From Forficula auricularia (lineage: Eukaryota > Arthropoda > Insecta > Dermaptera > Forficulidae), in contig JALMQS010000061.1 in the NCBI GenBank assembly GCA_024734495.1, forward strand, positions 6,811,321-6,875,320: a stretch of 64,000 nt of DNA, given 5' to 3'. Of this stretch, positions 45,781 through 56,834 are shown piece by piece. The stretch's first letter is position 1; each line of letters begins with the position of its first letter. The translations under genes were made by a program, and so were the position numbers. The notes under the pieces are model-generated. The model searched no databases, was not told the DNA's origin, and saw only the letters and a list, made by a program, of their open reading frames with translations.

Positions 45781-45870
45781 TCAAATAAATAAATAATATA
45801 TATATTTTATATATATGGGTATATATGTTTAGTTGCATCAAGCAGAGGACAACCTCTTTGTTCTCTTTAT

Positions 45871-46725
45871 ATAATAATTAGAAACTTTTACTATTTTTTT
45901 AATTTCTCCATCCTATGGGCCATCTCCAAAGATTCTTTTAGGTGATAAACCATTTTACATTAAAGCTTTGATAGTCAAGTTGATAATTTGGAATGTTATT
46001 TGTTTGGAAGTAGGTAGTATGAAAAATTCCCTGACAAAAGGATTTTCCACTTCATACAGATTATAATTCAAAAGAAAATATTTACCTAATCTTATCAATC
46101 TTAAAAATTTGTTTTTATTCAAAATTATAATTTTGAATTTTATTTTAATACTGTAAATTTTACACAATTTACGTATGAAACACCAATTTTGTATATAAAT
46201 ATAAAGTTATTAATATTATTAAATTTCAAAGAAAACTTTGCTGGTGTTCTTTTATCTTAACATTAAAGATTTATATCTAACTAGATTTGTAAAGAAATCT
46301 AAATTGTTTGTACTCTGGTGTGCCTGCAGGCTTTCAGAGCTCCAGGTCCCCTAAGGATAGAGATAGAAAGAACGCTTCTACTTTGATCTTTAAAAGAAGA
46401 ATCCCCCAAATTGAAAATCAAAGCGAAGATAAATCAGTCTCCACTTTCACCTTCAACCTCTTGTTTTTTTCATTTATGCATTTAGATCAATTTAGAGTCC
46501 TTTCTGGAGGAAGTAATAGCCATCAATCTACAATACTTTATTGTTGTTTTTGGTATCTGGAAGATTCAGTGTCACAAATCCAAGGTTTCCGTTTATGAAT
46601 TATTAATCTTTGGAGTGTTCTGAGGTGTTTCGGAAAATGTTTTTTACTGGATGTTGTGTAAAATAATTTTTAGAAAAACTGATGTTGTTTTTATTTGTGT
46701 ATTTTTTCTGGTGTACAATTTGGCC
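45871..46725. other. No recognised gene; GC-richer patch at 46315-46600
   Basis: The frame at 46308-46598 (96 codons) starts with a GC-richer, repeat-free stretch but resembles no family I know and becomes low-complexity. Not called as coding. Confidence 0.3.
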
Positions 46726-46759
46726 CAAAGAGTTTCGGGTTCGTGGCAACCCTCTTCAG
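46726..46759 (-). ncRNA. Hammerhead-like motif with canonical spacing
   Basis: Minus strand: CTGAAGA directly followed by stem II GGGTT/AACCC with loop gccacg, then GAAAC and TCTT, as if the G of GTC had been lost. It is the only copy without the extra base before stem II. Confidence 0.45.
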
Positions 46760-47524
46760 CACCTGTCAATTCAAAAGAATGATTTTTACAAAACCACATA
46801 TATGTCATCAAGTCAAGAGTCAGATTAATGCCTCTATCAGTCTACACGTCCCTCCATTCAAAATTAGACTATTTAAAAATCAAAAAGTCATTAAAAACCC
46901 TCCATAGTTGAAAATGTTTAAATTTCGGCTGAGAGCCACCCGTGATGATTCGAAAACCAATACAGAAGCAACAATTTATTTGTTACTTATATATAATGGA
47001 GTGACATTAAACAGCGGCAAAAATCAAACAAAAGGAAAAACAATACTTTATTTGTTTGTAAAAAATAGGTGTTTCAAATTCAATAAATTATTTTAAAATT
47101 AAAAATAAGGTAATGATTAAAGATGGTTTTCTATACTTGTAGATAAAATATTTTTGAATTAAACTAAAATTAATATACATTTATAACTGAGGAAGCATTT
47201 ATTATAAGCTCGGCGGGTGGTAGGTTACCAGGCGGTAGGAGTATTGAAAAACATTTTGAAGTGTATCATTCGAATATAATTCGACTTTCCAACATGAAAA
47301 GGTTTCACACCCGATATCTAGGTTATTTATCATCTTCGCCTCTAGAATGTAATTCAATAAATGAAAAATGAAGAATATTTCAATAATCAATGTTTTAGTA
47401 ATTTTTTTCTGTTTAATATCATATAGAAATCGATAAAACAACTTGAAAGAAAATGTGAAAACATATTCAAGTCTTGGTTTCAATTTTTTTTTAGTTTTCT
47501 GTGTATATAAGGTCAATTTCAAAA
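46760..47524. other. No recognised feature
   Basis: AT-rich, short frames only. Confidence 0.4.
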
Positions 47525-48155
47525 TTTCAGAAGGATCTTTAAAAATCTTCAAATTAAAATTATCCGTTATTTCAATTATTTCTATAAAAAACATTTTTTT
47601 GTTTTGAAAAGTAATATATTGGTTCTCGAAATGAAATAAAATTGTTTGTTAGTTTCAAGGGGCAATTAAAATGAATGATTTTTCCAAAAAGGGTGGCAAG
47701 GGTTTGAAGTCCCTGCCTGGTAGATATATTTTCCAGCTCAAGCATGTCAAAGAAAAATCTAGACAAGTTTTAGTCGATTAAAAATTGTTCTCGCTGAGGA
47801 ACTATTATTTCAAAACTACTTTTATAAAAAGAGAATCTTTGGACTAATCCATTTGTAAGAACTCTCAATATATAAGATCGAAAATAACTAAGAATGCAAT
47901 AGACAATAAGTCATGGCTTACTAAAATTAATTTCTGACTCTTATCCTCACTCACACAAAGCAGTATCCGTTTGGGGCGAAAGTCCTAAAATATATTTTTA
48001 AAAATCTAACGTTAGATTTGAAAAATAACGAAAATGATGTATACCGTATACGATGAAATTTGCAAAAATTAAAATAAAATTTCAAAAAATGAAGGTAGTT
48101 TTTTAAACAGCATCCCCTGGTTGAAAAGTCACCAAGCGCCACTGATTTAAAATCT
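47525..48155 (-). repeat. 700-bp dispersed repeat, copy 2
   Basis: Reverse-complement copy of 21225-21895. The extra piece ggcaagggtttgaagtccct (about 47690-47735) is absent from the other copy, so it is either an insertion here or a deletion there. No coding capacity. Confidence 0.7.
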
Positions 48156-48295
48156 TTTTTCATAAAATCATTAATAAATCAAGAATTTTAGAAATTTTAC
48201 AAAACATAACAAATCAAATGAACGATACAAAATTTAATCATCTTGTGTCCATGGATATTTTAAAGTTTTTCGTTAGAGTTGAGCTTTAATACTTT

Positions 48296-48396
48296 AGATT
48301 TATAAATGTGACGTCACGAAGCCCCCTCCCCCTTGTCACACGATGTCACACTTTGTTGACCCCCTTTAACGTATGACGTAATTTGTGGATGCCCCC
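48296..48396 (-). repeat. DNA-transposon-type terminal repeat
   Basis: Minus strand reads gcatccacaaattacgtcat, then G-rich runs and tgacgtcac; inverse relative of 4300-4560. Confidence 0.5.
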
Positions 48397-48710
48397 TTAT
48401 ATAATAAATATTATTAAGATGACTAAATTTCTCGTAAAATCATTTTAATTGAACTGCATTGTAAAATAAATCGGACTTTATATTAGGAATTATAAATCAT
48501 TTTAAGTAAATTTAAAAGATTACTAATGTAATATATATTGAATATAAATTATACAAATACCCTTGGATTACAAATTAAATCAAATTATCGACAAGTCTTT
48601 AAATATGAATCTCATAATGTGTAATTGAATTGAAATAATTTATTAGTTGTAGTGTAACAGGGCCGATTAAAATTAGATAATAAATTTCGAAGATGGAAAT
48701 GAAAAGTGGT

Positions 48711-48736
48711 GGGGGGGGGGGGGGGGGGGGGGGGGG
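48711..48736. repeat. Poly-G run of 26
   Basis: Uninterrupted G run in AT-rich DNA, the longest of several poly-G runs in the window (others near 4494, 30649, 33166, 53896, 62927). Confidence 0.95.
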
Positions 48737-51185
48737 ATGAACGTAAATTCTAAAATGAAAATATCAGAATATTGTATTTAGTGAAGGACGATTTACTTTC
48801 GCTTTCCGCATATTAAAAGCAAATTAACTTTAAAATTAAATAATTAAAAGAAATATTTAGAATTAAAAATAATACTGAAAATAAATTTATTTATTTGCAC
48901 TTTGATTTAGAAATAAGTACCTATATATATTAGAAAAAAAGTAATGCTTGAATTTAATTATTTAGTTTTCGTCTTTTCAAAACAACGTACATAATATAAA
49001 TTTGCCATTATCATACGATTCTCATCAAAATTAGGGACAAAAAAGAACATGTGATTCTTGATAAATACTGAAAATTTAAAAAAGAAAACTGCCTGGAATG
49101 CAAGTATAGCACTCGGGTTGAAGTCCTGAGGGGGCGGTTCCTTCTTAAATGAAACACATAAAGAATCTGGCATTTAAGTTCTTCCAAAATATAGGCTCTA
49201 TAGAATTTTTTAAAAATATTATTTTTAAAATTTTTAGAACTCACTTTTAATTCATTAACAATTTTAGAGTCCTACTTTAAAAAAATAAAAAATAAACAAT
49301 TTAAAAAATCTAAAAACATTTGAAATAAAGGAGTATTATAAGAAATATGATTTTCATAAAGTTTATAAACAAATAATATATATAGACATTTATTGATAAA
49401 TTCTGAAAGTTTTATTAAAAAAATTGTTAAAACCGTAACCTAAATAATAAAGAATAAAAAAACCTAAAAGCACTAAATAAAAAGGGATAGTTAGATTCTG
49501 AATATCTTCTCAAAGCCCGAATATATTATATATTTATTTGAAATGTGATTAATTTAAACATTGTTTATTTACTGATAAACAACGTTTTGTCCTTTAATTT
49601 TTGAGCTTCCTGAAAGTAAAAAAATTTTGAGCTTCCTGAAAGTAAAAAAAAGAAGAAAATTCAAAACAAATAATTCACACAATTTTGTCTGAAAATACAA
49701 TCGAACTATTAAAAAATATTTATGTCACTACAGATATGTACATAAATTTACAAAATAGAGTTCGTTATTAAAAGTATACTATGAACAGTTAGCTTATAGG
49801 TATATAATAAAATGGATATTATGAAATTAATGAAGCCACTAATAATTACACTCCTCGACAAAAATTAAACAAAATTTCCCCCGTTACCTAACAATGTATT
49901 CCAGTAGAGTTTTATACGCTGATTATCATTCAATTTCCTGATTTTTTACAACACGTCAGAGTTTTGAGATATTATCGAACAAAATGACGAAAAAGGCCAT
50001 TTTGACCTATTTTTGAGTCCCATTAAATATTAAACAGCAATGTTTGAAATCAAAATATTTTTTTGACGTAATAGAAAACAGCTTCCTCTTTGATTTTCAA
50101 ATTATCACTTGTTTTTAGCTCAATTGGAACTCTAGTTATAACTAAAAAACTAAGATCTTATGTTTTTATCTATTTTCTTAAGGGAGAATGGTGTAGGTTC
50201 GTGGTGAAACATTAAATAAAGTAAAGAAAATTTTTTGAAAATTTTTTTAGAAAATTTAAAATTTTAAATATAGATGCTGGGTGGCATATACTAAAAACAA
50301 AAAAAAAAGATCAAATGTTGCTTCAGTGTATGTAACGGAAAACTGTAGAGGATGACTTATTCACAGAAAAAACGTAGAATTATTTAACAAATCTTGATCT
50401 TTTATTTGTGGAATTTTCTCATGTGTTGTCAACTATTGGAAAAAACTAAAAATTTTGCTAAATATTAATAACTAAATAGCACCATCTGTTTGTATCATGG
50501 CCCAATCAAATAATTTAATTTTTGGTATGAAAACTAAGTTGGTAAAATAAAAAAATAGAAATTTGAAAATAAAAACTGTTTTCAAATATGTATCATAAAA
50601 TATTTTGATTTTAAATATATATGTATTTTAATACCCTGTAATAGAACTTCCAATATCTATTGAGACTCAGCAAATCAAAAACAGCTATTTTAAGTGGCAT
50701 TTGCTGTATATTTTCAACCATATTTTACACTGCAAATATAAAACTTCAAAGCCCGCTTCCAGCAGAATATACATTCTAATATTTTCACCAATTTTCCAAC
50801 AACAACGAAAGCCATCATCAAAGGCTTTTCAACACCTAAAAAAATAAAGAAAGATTCACCAAAGGCTCTAAAAAGACTGTTAAAAAAAAGCTTCTATATC
50901 ATCAAGAGACTAATGTTAAAAAGTTTGCCTGATATACTATTCTTCTTATGAGTAAAAATTTGAAGAAGAGAGAGGAAGAAAGAAGAAATTGTTGAAAACA
51001 TGCTGTGCAAAAGCAGCCTAAACTAGAACTTAATATAATCTACATGGCAAAAATCTCAGCATTTCTTCCAACACAATCTTATAGCATTGCCATTTCTACA
51101 AAGAAATTGACCTACCTTATAGCTATTGGGAAAATTGCTTCTTTATTTTTAAAAATTCAAGGTGATTTTCATCCTAACAATATAT
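48737..51185. other. No gene; solo TIR end and small tandem
   Basis: 49599-49651 is a 26-base unit (ttgagcttcctgaaagtaaa) in two copies. 50178-50215 is an end of the family at 38785-39345. The rest is AT-rich and anonymous. Confidence 0.45.
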
Positions 51186-51202
51186 NNNNNNNNNNNNNNN
51201 NN
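51186..51202. other. Assembly gap
   Basis: Seventeen N. Frames across it are meaningless. Confidence 0.99.
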
Positions 51203-51383
51203 TCCTCAGGGGAAATCAACAATCTCTTTTTTTCTCTCTTCTTCTACTTGTGAAATTTTTACCAGAGTTTGAGAAAATAGTTTCTATCTTACCACACTAA
51301 ATAAAGTAAAAAAAATTAATATAAGTCAAAGAGAAAAATAGGTACTTTATTTTCATACGAGCTCAATCACGAAATTAATTATA

Positions 51384-52141
51384 CAGGGTGCATAGGAAAG
51401 TCCCTTTAACCTGAAAATACTTGCGAACGGAGAGTGCTACAGCCACGCAAGTGAGGTAACAGTATAGTAAAGCGACTATGCCCGACCTAATGCAAACGAC
51501 ACCAGCGCCCCTAGTGGCGAAATGTGGAAGTTGGCCATTGCAAATCGAAAACGAAAAGAGATAGAGCGGAGTTTCCAATTAGAAAGTTTTAGAGCATCAA
51601 TTAATTAGTACGAAACGATATTTGGTTTACACGGAAAGGATAAATTACTGCCTGTATCCAAAAATGTCCGTAATCTATGCGCGACTGTTCTACTCTACAT
51701 ATTTACATTTCGGAAATGTAGCAGTGTGCAAATGCAGTTTGTGACTTTGTACTGTACTGTAATGTCTGAAAACTTTAATTTCCAATGCATTTAAAATTTT
51801 AGTTTAAAAGGTGTTGGCGCTCGCTTGATACTATTAGGATAGGATATGTATAGGATATTTTTGGGGTATATAGCCGCCAATTTATCTTATCCGTGTAAAC
51901 CAAATATCGTTTCATACTAATTAGTTGATGCTCTAAAACTTTCTAATTGGAAATTTTGCTCTATCTCTTTTCGTTTTCGATTTGCAATGGCTAACTTCCA
52001 CATTTCGCCACTAGGGGCGCTGGTGTCGTTTGCATTAGGTCGGGCATAGTCGCCTTACTATACCGTTACCTCACTTGCGTGGCTGTAGCACTCTCCATTC
52101 GCAAGTATTTTCAGGTTAAAGGGACTTTCCTATGCACCCTG
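51384..52141. mobile_element. Tc1/mariner-type element with 263-bp inverted arms
   Basis: Arms 51384-51646 and 51879-52141 are nearly identical inverted repeats starting cagggtgcataggaaagtcc, each bordered by TA. The cagggtg start and TA target fit Tc1/mariner elements. The 232-base middle has no transposase; the 67-codon frame in an arm is an artefact. The arms' similarity suggests recent spread or gene conversion between arms. Confidence 0.8.
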
Positions 52142-52479
52142 TATACTCTAGCATTAACTTTTTGCTAGTATTGTCGCGAAACATTCTAATAAGCAATAAT
52201 CTATGACTTAATAATTAAAATCTTTTAATAATAATCAATCACAAGCCACTGTATTGTATCTATCTTCCCAGACTACAGCGAAATGTTTTAATGATGATCG
52301 ATTCTTTGTATACATGTTACGTTGCATTTTTTAGCATTCGGGGTAAATCAACGAAGGCGGGCGTCGCAGCTTGTAGACTATATATCTCTTGATTTTCTTT
52401 AGAAACATCCTTCCTTCATTGAATCTTTTAAACTCTGGCGAAGAAGGGAAGATCGGTTTCAAAAAATTGTAAAATGAAT
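52142..52479. other. No recognised feature
   Basis: AT-rich spacer between two transposons. Confidence 0.4.
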
Positions 52480-52486
52480 ATTAAAC

Positions 52487-53260
52487 TAAGATGACCAAAC
52501 CTACTCCTTTAGGGAGTTTTGTACTCCTTTTTCGTGAACCGTACTCCTTTTCAAACCTGTACGATTGCATTCATTATCTTAAAACATAATAACTATAACA
52601 ATTATTATATGCAACCTCTTCCTCTGCTATTGTTGTCTATGATAATTGAAAATATGATTTCAATAATTAAAATATTAGAATTACTATTGTATCTATTTTC
52701 ATATTCTTTCAAAAGTCGAAATTAGAAGACTCCAATAAAAAATGAAGCGAGCAATTTATTTAGATAGAAATTTTAAACAACAAAAAGTCTGATATGAACT
52801 GTTTTTTCTAATATATAATTTTTTATAGAAAAACTATATTTGTAAAATTTTCTATTCGAGTTAATTTTCATCTTCAAGATAATCTTTTCAAATAAATATA
52901 TTCAAAGTAATTATTTATTAATATATTGTTGCAATTTATATTAATTTTTTAAAACAATTATTTTATTTAACATTACAATTTTTCAACAATACAATTTTTT
53001 TATATTTATTATTTCTTTAAATATCAAGTCAATAAATTTGACGAAATTTTCTCTATTTAAAATATTTTCAAAAAATTTGAAATTTTCAGGGTTTTTTTTT
53101 ATAATAATTGGTCGTTTTCATTTCATGTCACACAAAATTTGAGACATAAAAAAAAACGTCATTCAGCTCTCGGCTCAGAAATATTCGGACAATTTTGAGA
53201 GGCAATCACGGGCGGCCGGCGTACTCCGTTTGTGCCCAAAAATAATAATTGGTCACCTTA
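52487..53260. mobile_element. hAT-type non-autonomous element
   Basis: Ends taagatgaccaa and ttggtcacctta are 12-base inverted repeats with one mismatch, flanked by attaaac at 52480-52486 and 53261-53267 (seven, perhaps eight bases). Subterminal gtactcc repeats lie near both ends. The 774-bp interior has no transposase. The tag(g)gtgacca end type is common in hAT-like MITEs. Confidence 0.7.
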
Positions 53261-53516
53261 ATTAAACTCATTAAAATGCTTTTCAATTACCAGATCCCCT
53301 GGTATCCTCGTAATTTGTAGAGATTTCACTGTAGGATACTATACAAAATTGAAAAGCTGCTTACGTTTTACAAAACAGGAAAACGCGGCCGTTTTATACA
53401 ATTCGCTGTGCACGGTATAATGAACTATGACGAAAGGTCATACAGACAATATGGCTTTTCGTTTGTGTTGATCGATCAAATAAACCATTTAGAATTTTAG
53501 ACACTTTGTTAAAATT

Positions 53517-53818
53517 GTTTTTTTTTTTTTATAATAATATTGATACAAGAAGAAGTTGCACCAAGAAGGTACAACCTCTATAGTCCGTGGAGGACCCTTG
53601 TATCGTGAAGATAAGAAGAGATTTAGGGATTGGGTAGTCGAAGGTATCTGTGGATGCAGGTCTTGAAAGATTGAAGGTTATAAGTTGCTGGAATGACGGT
53701 CGGGGGAAGAGAGTTCCAGTCTCTAGATGTCATAGGGATAAACGAATTGGCGAATGCGTTTGTTCGATTAGTATCCAATTTATGTTTTTTAAGGAAGAGA
53801 CATGATTCAGACAACTAT
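53517..53818 (-). mobile_element. 5'-truncated LINE with target duplication
   Basis: Minus orientation. A T run at about 53518-53531 is the poly(A). Flanks share ttaaaatt (53509-53516 and 53819-53826), a target-site duplication. It holds the last 63 codons of the ORF2 protein, a stop, and a 3' UTR of about 90 bases. Recent enough to keep frame and duplication. Confidence 0.78.
53623..53814 (-). pseudogene. LINE ORF2 C-terminus (reverse transcriptase protein end)
   Basis: The 63-residue frame includes TNRTNAFANSFIPMTSRDWNSLPP, abbreviated here as NSFIPMTSRDWNSLPP, then NLQSFKTCIHRYL and a stop. The S-F-x-P-x-T-x-R-D-W-N-x-L-P signature marks the C-terminal end of Jockey/CR1-like non-LTR retrotransposon proteins, downstream of the polymerase domain. 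The methionine at its start is internal, not a true start: the copy is cut off just upstream by 5' truncation. The frame is open to its natural stop. Two more decayed copies of this region are at 5690 and 55312. Confidence 0.75.
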
Positions 53819-53826
53819 TTAAAATT

Positions 53827-54177
53827 AGCCATTCTTTTGGATTTTATTTTTACATCCATATTTGAAGGGGTATAAATAACTCCTGGTTTGTTGTTGGGGG
53901 GGGGGGGGGTAGTTCCAGTTTTAAGGCATTATCCCGGTTATTTGGAAACAAATTAAAAACTGCAAACATTGATTGTAAACTAAATTGTCATGTGAATTTT
54001 TCGACTCGATTAAAAATAGTGGAAAAAGTAAAAACATTTTCAAGACTCGCTTGGCAGTTAGAGCAATTCCTTTTTTTTTACATTTTATTTGAATTTTAGT
54101 ACTCCCAATGAATATTTTCTCACTAGATTATAACAAGTGTAATTTTACTCTAAGTAAAAATAACAAAAAAAACAATA
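53827..54177. other. No recognised feature
   Basis: AT-rich with a poly-G run near 53896-53909. Confidence 0.4.
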
Positions 54178-54580
54178 GTCTGAAACAGTTCTGTACTTGT
54201 ATTTAGCATCCTTGCAATACCTTAGCTCTCTTAGTATCATGGAAATTAAGAAATTAATCTTGAATAGTCTGAAATAGTGCTGTACTTATATTTAGCATCC
54301 TTGCAATGCCTTAGCTCTATTAGAAAATAGAAAAATTAATCTCTACTGGTCTGAAACAGGTCTGGACTTGTTTTTAGCATCCTTGCAATACCTTAGCTCT
54401 CTTAGAATCATAGATATTAAGAAATTAATCTAGAATAGTCTGAAACAGATCAGGATTTGTATTTAGCAATACCTTAGCTCTCCTAGAATATTCTCAATAT
54501 AGAATATGAAATTAATCTCCACTAGTCTGAAACAGGTCTGGACTTGTATTTAGCTTCCTTGCAATGCCTTAACTCTAAAG
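54178..54580 (+). repeat. 82-89-bp minisatellite, about 4.7 copies
   Basis: gtctgaaacag starts units at 54178, 54267, 54349, 54438 and 54525. Each has ttagcatccttgcaatacct and cttagctct. Units differ by small indels. No coding frame. Confidence 0.9.
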
Positions 54581-55177
54581 GAACAGCGATCATTCTATCC
54601 GCGCCTATTTTATTCATTTTCCCGGATCAACAAATTATAATGAAAGAATCATCAGACAAGTGAAAATATTGTCAAGACTTGGTATGCTTGAGACGCCCTA
54701 GTAAAAAAAAATTGTTTTTATGAATGAATGTATACTTGGGGCTCCTTGGAGACGAGTAGTAATTTTTAAAAAAATTTCATCCTAGGGATAAATATAAATA
54801 ACTTTTATGATGATAATGATAACTTAGGTATGTTTAATTTAATATTATTACTACATAATTTGTTGTTTTATTGTCAACTATTTCATTACTTAGCCTTTTT
54901 CCACAATATGCTGAATATACCCCCATCTTTCTAAAATTACATTGAAAACGCTTACTTTCTTTTTCAAGCAAATTCCCGAAATTGTCCTGGTTGAGGAAAT
55001 AGTTATTTTGGTAAAACTCGGCAAGAATATTATTTTCTTTCAATTTTCTACCTGAAATGGTTTACGAGCTAGTTCGTGTGACGCACACAAAGGATATTTT
55101 TTTTCTTCTTTGTTGTTGTTGAATTACTATTTTTGAGATAAAGATATTTACAATGACACACAGGCAGACTAATGGCC
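54581..55177. other. No recognised feature
   Basis: AT-rich spacer; 69-codon minus frame at 54834 not recognised. Confidence 0.4.
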
Positions 55178-55650
55178 GAACATTATTGATTCAAGGAATC
55201 TCGAACGCTGCATACAATATAGTAAAAGTAAAGTATAGGATATATATTTCTCAAAAACTAGGAAAACGTAGTAGTAGGAACAACAACAACAGTCGATAAG
55301 ATCGGCTGACGTTGGCTCAAGCGGAAAACTTTCCCTTCCGACAACCCGAGATATTTTTTATAAATATTAGAATCCCGAGTAATTCAATTCGTCATTTCAT
55401 TTATCCCTTAGGGCTTAGAGACTGGAATATGCATTCTCCTCGAATTCTACAACCTGCAATTCACAAACAACTTGTCCGCGATGCCAGTCCTTGAATTCTC
55501 CCCCCTCTCCTCTAAATTGCGCAAGATTCCATTTTGACATAGAGATGTTACACCTTCTTGCACTCATCATTAAACAATAAACTAGTGTTATCCAGTTACT
55601 ATATTGTATGCGGCGTTTGAGATTCCTTGAATCAATAGGACAATGTTCCA
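55178..55650. mobile_element. Inverted-repeat unit enclosing a LINE fragment
   Basis: Left arm 55178-55226 (gattcaaggaatctcgaacg; catacaatatagtaa) is complementary to 55596-55650. Between them lies a reverse transcriptase C-terminal remnant on the plus strand. Either a foldback element captured a LINE piece, or two head-to-head copies of the LINE's 3' region were joined. Confidence 0.6.
55312..55494 (+). pseudogene. LINE ORF2 C-terminal remnant
   Basis: The frame reads NSIRHFIYPLGLRDWNMHSP then ILQPAIHKQLVRDASP and a stop, matching the F-P-x-x-x-R-D-W-N-x-L-P end of non-LTR ORF2 proteins with several changes (H for the usual L, S before P). It is more diverged than the copy at 53623 and probably from another family. 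The N-terminal part is not recognisable and the methionine is unlikely to be a true start. Confidence 0.55.
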
Positions 55651-55744
55651 GGAAATAATATATCTTGGTCTATGTAAACAAAACCTCACAGGAATTAAGA
55701 TTAGCTTAGGCTAAAAAAGTACTGGTTCATGAAATTCATCTTAA

Positions 55745-56412
55745 ATAAGCTGACGTGTTCTGATGTGGCCATCCACTTGACTTTACCATACAACCTGGCC
55801 CCTAAAATTATTTATAATCATGTAGGAGGGGGGGGGTTAGTTTTTTATACTTCTGGGGTCCCATTGATTATATATACGAAATTTGGTTGAGTTTGGTAAA
55901 TGGCCAAGATTTTCATTTTGTGACCCTACACCCTCCCTCCCCCCATTTTGGGCGGTTAGTTTTTGCATTTTTAGACTTCTGGGGTCCCACTGATTATGTA
56001 TCCAAAATTTGGTTGAGTTTGCTCAAATGGCCTGGATTTTTAATTTTTAACCCTCCTCCTCCCCCCTTAATTTTTGGTCGATATCCACCAAAATCTAATC
56101 AGCTCTTAATCTCAATGGACCAAAACTACGTGTGAAATTTGGTTTCGATATTCACACTAGATTTTGAGCTAAATCGTCCACAAAAATTTGGTAACGCACA
56201 GACTAACAGACATTTTGACAAAACAATTATTATCTCGAAAAATATAATTTTTTCGATGTTCACTATTAGGGCTTTTTTGTAGAGCCAAATGCCATGGTTT
56301 AGCTCAATTTTTTTAATCAAAATAGTTTCAGCCGTTTTTGAGATATTTCGAAAAAAAGAAGGAAAAAACACTTTTTTCATGCACGATTACAATACTTGAC
56401 CATACCCTGTAT
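55745..56412 (-). repeat. 650-bp dispersed repeat, inverted copy
   Basis: Reverse-complement counterpart of 28228-28910 with the same block order; keeps the agcacagactaacagaca junction that the 28-kb copy lacks. Frames of 82-84 codons are artefacts. Confidence 0.7.
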
Positions 56413-56834
56413 GGTAAAGTAAAAAATTAAAAAAATAATTTAGATTCATAAATAAAAAAATGTATAATACCAGTAAATAACTTAGGGTGCTCAAACTTGT
56501 AAAATTGTCAACAAGTCAATCTTCTATGATAAGAAGTATTATGGGGTTTAAGAGATAAGAAAAAAATCAAAGATCTCTATAATTCGAAAAATCTATATAA
56601 ATAGAAGAATGAAATAGAAATGGGCCGGATATTATCATAAGAAAGAAAAGATTATGGAATGGTCTCATTTGAAAGCAAAAAGAAAGTCGACATTGCCAGA
56701 ACAGCATTGGCATCGTGTTACTAGACAGAGAATACTTGGGAGAGGCCTTGTAGAACCAAAAAAGGCAATACATAAATGATATCCAGTAATTATAATCATA
56801 ACATGTAGATACTATAGAAAAACTTTGAGCAAGA
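56413..56834. other. No recognised feature
   Basis: AT-rich spacer before the array. Confidence 0.4.

Larger units (their letters stand above)
45590..45870. mobile_element. Foldback with two damaged TATA-type motifs
   Basis: ttatttgtttgagactatag on the left and its complement on the right bound an interior of about 125 bases. Motifs at 45607 (minus) and 45752 (plus). Followed by gcagaggacaacctctttgt, the inverted end shared with 44930. Confidence 0.62.

Noticed and set aside
51005..51253. 82-codon frame across the gap
   Set aside because: Reads through undetermined bases.
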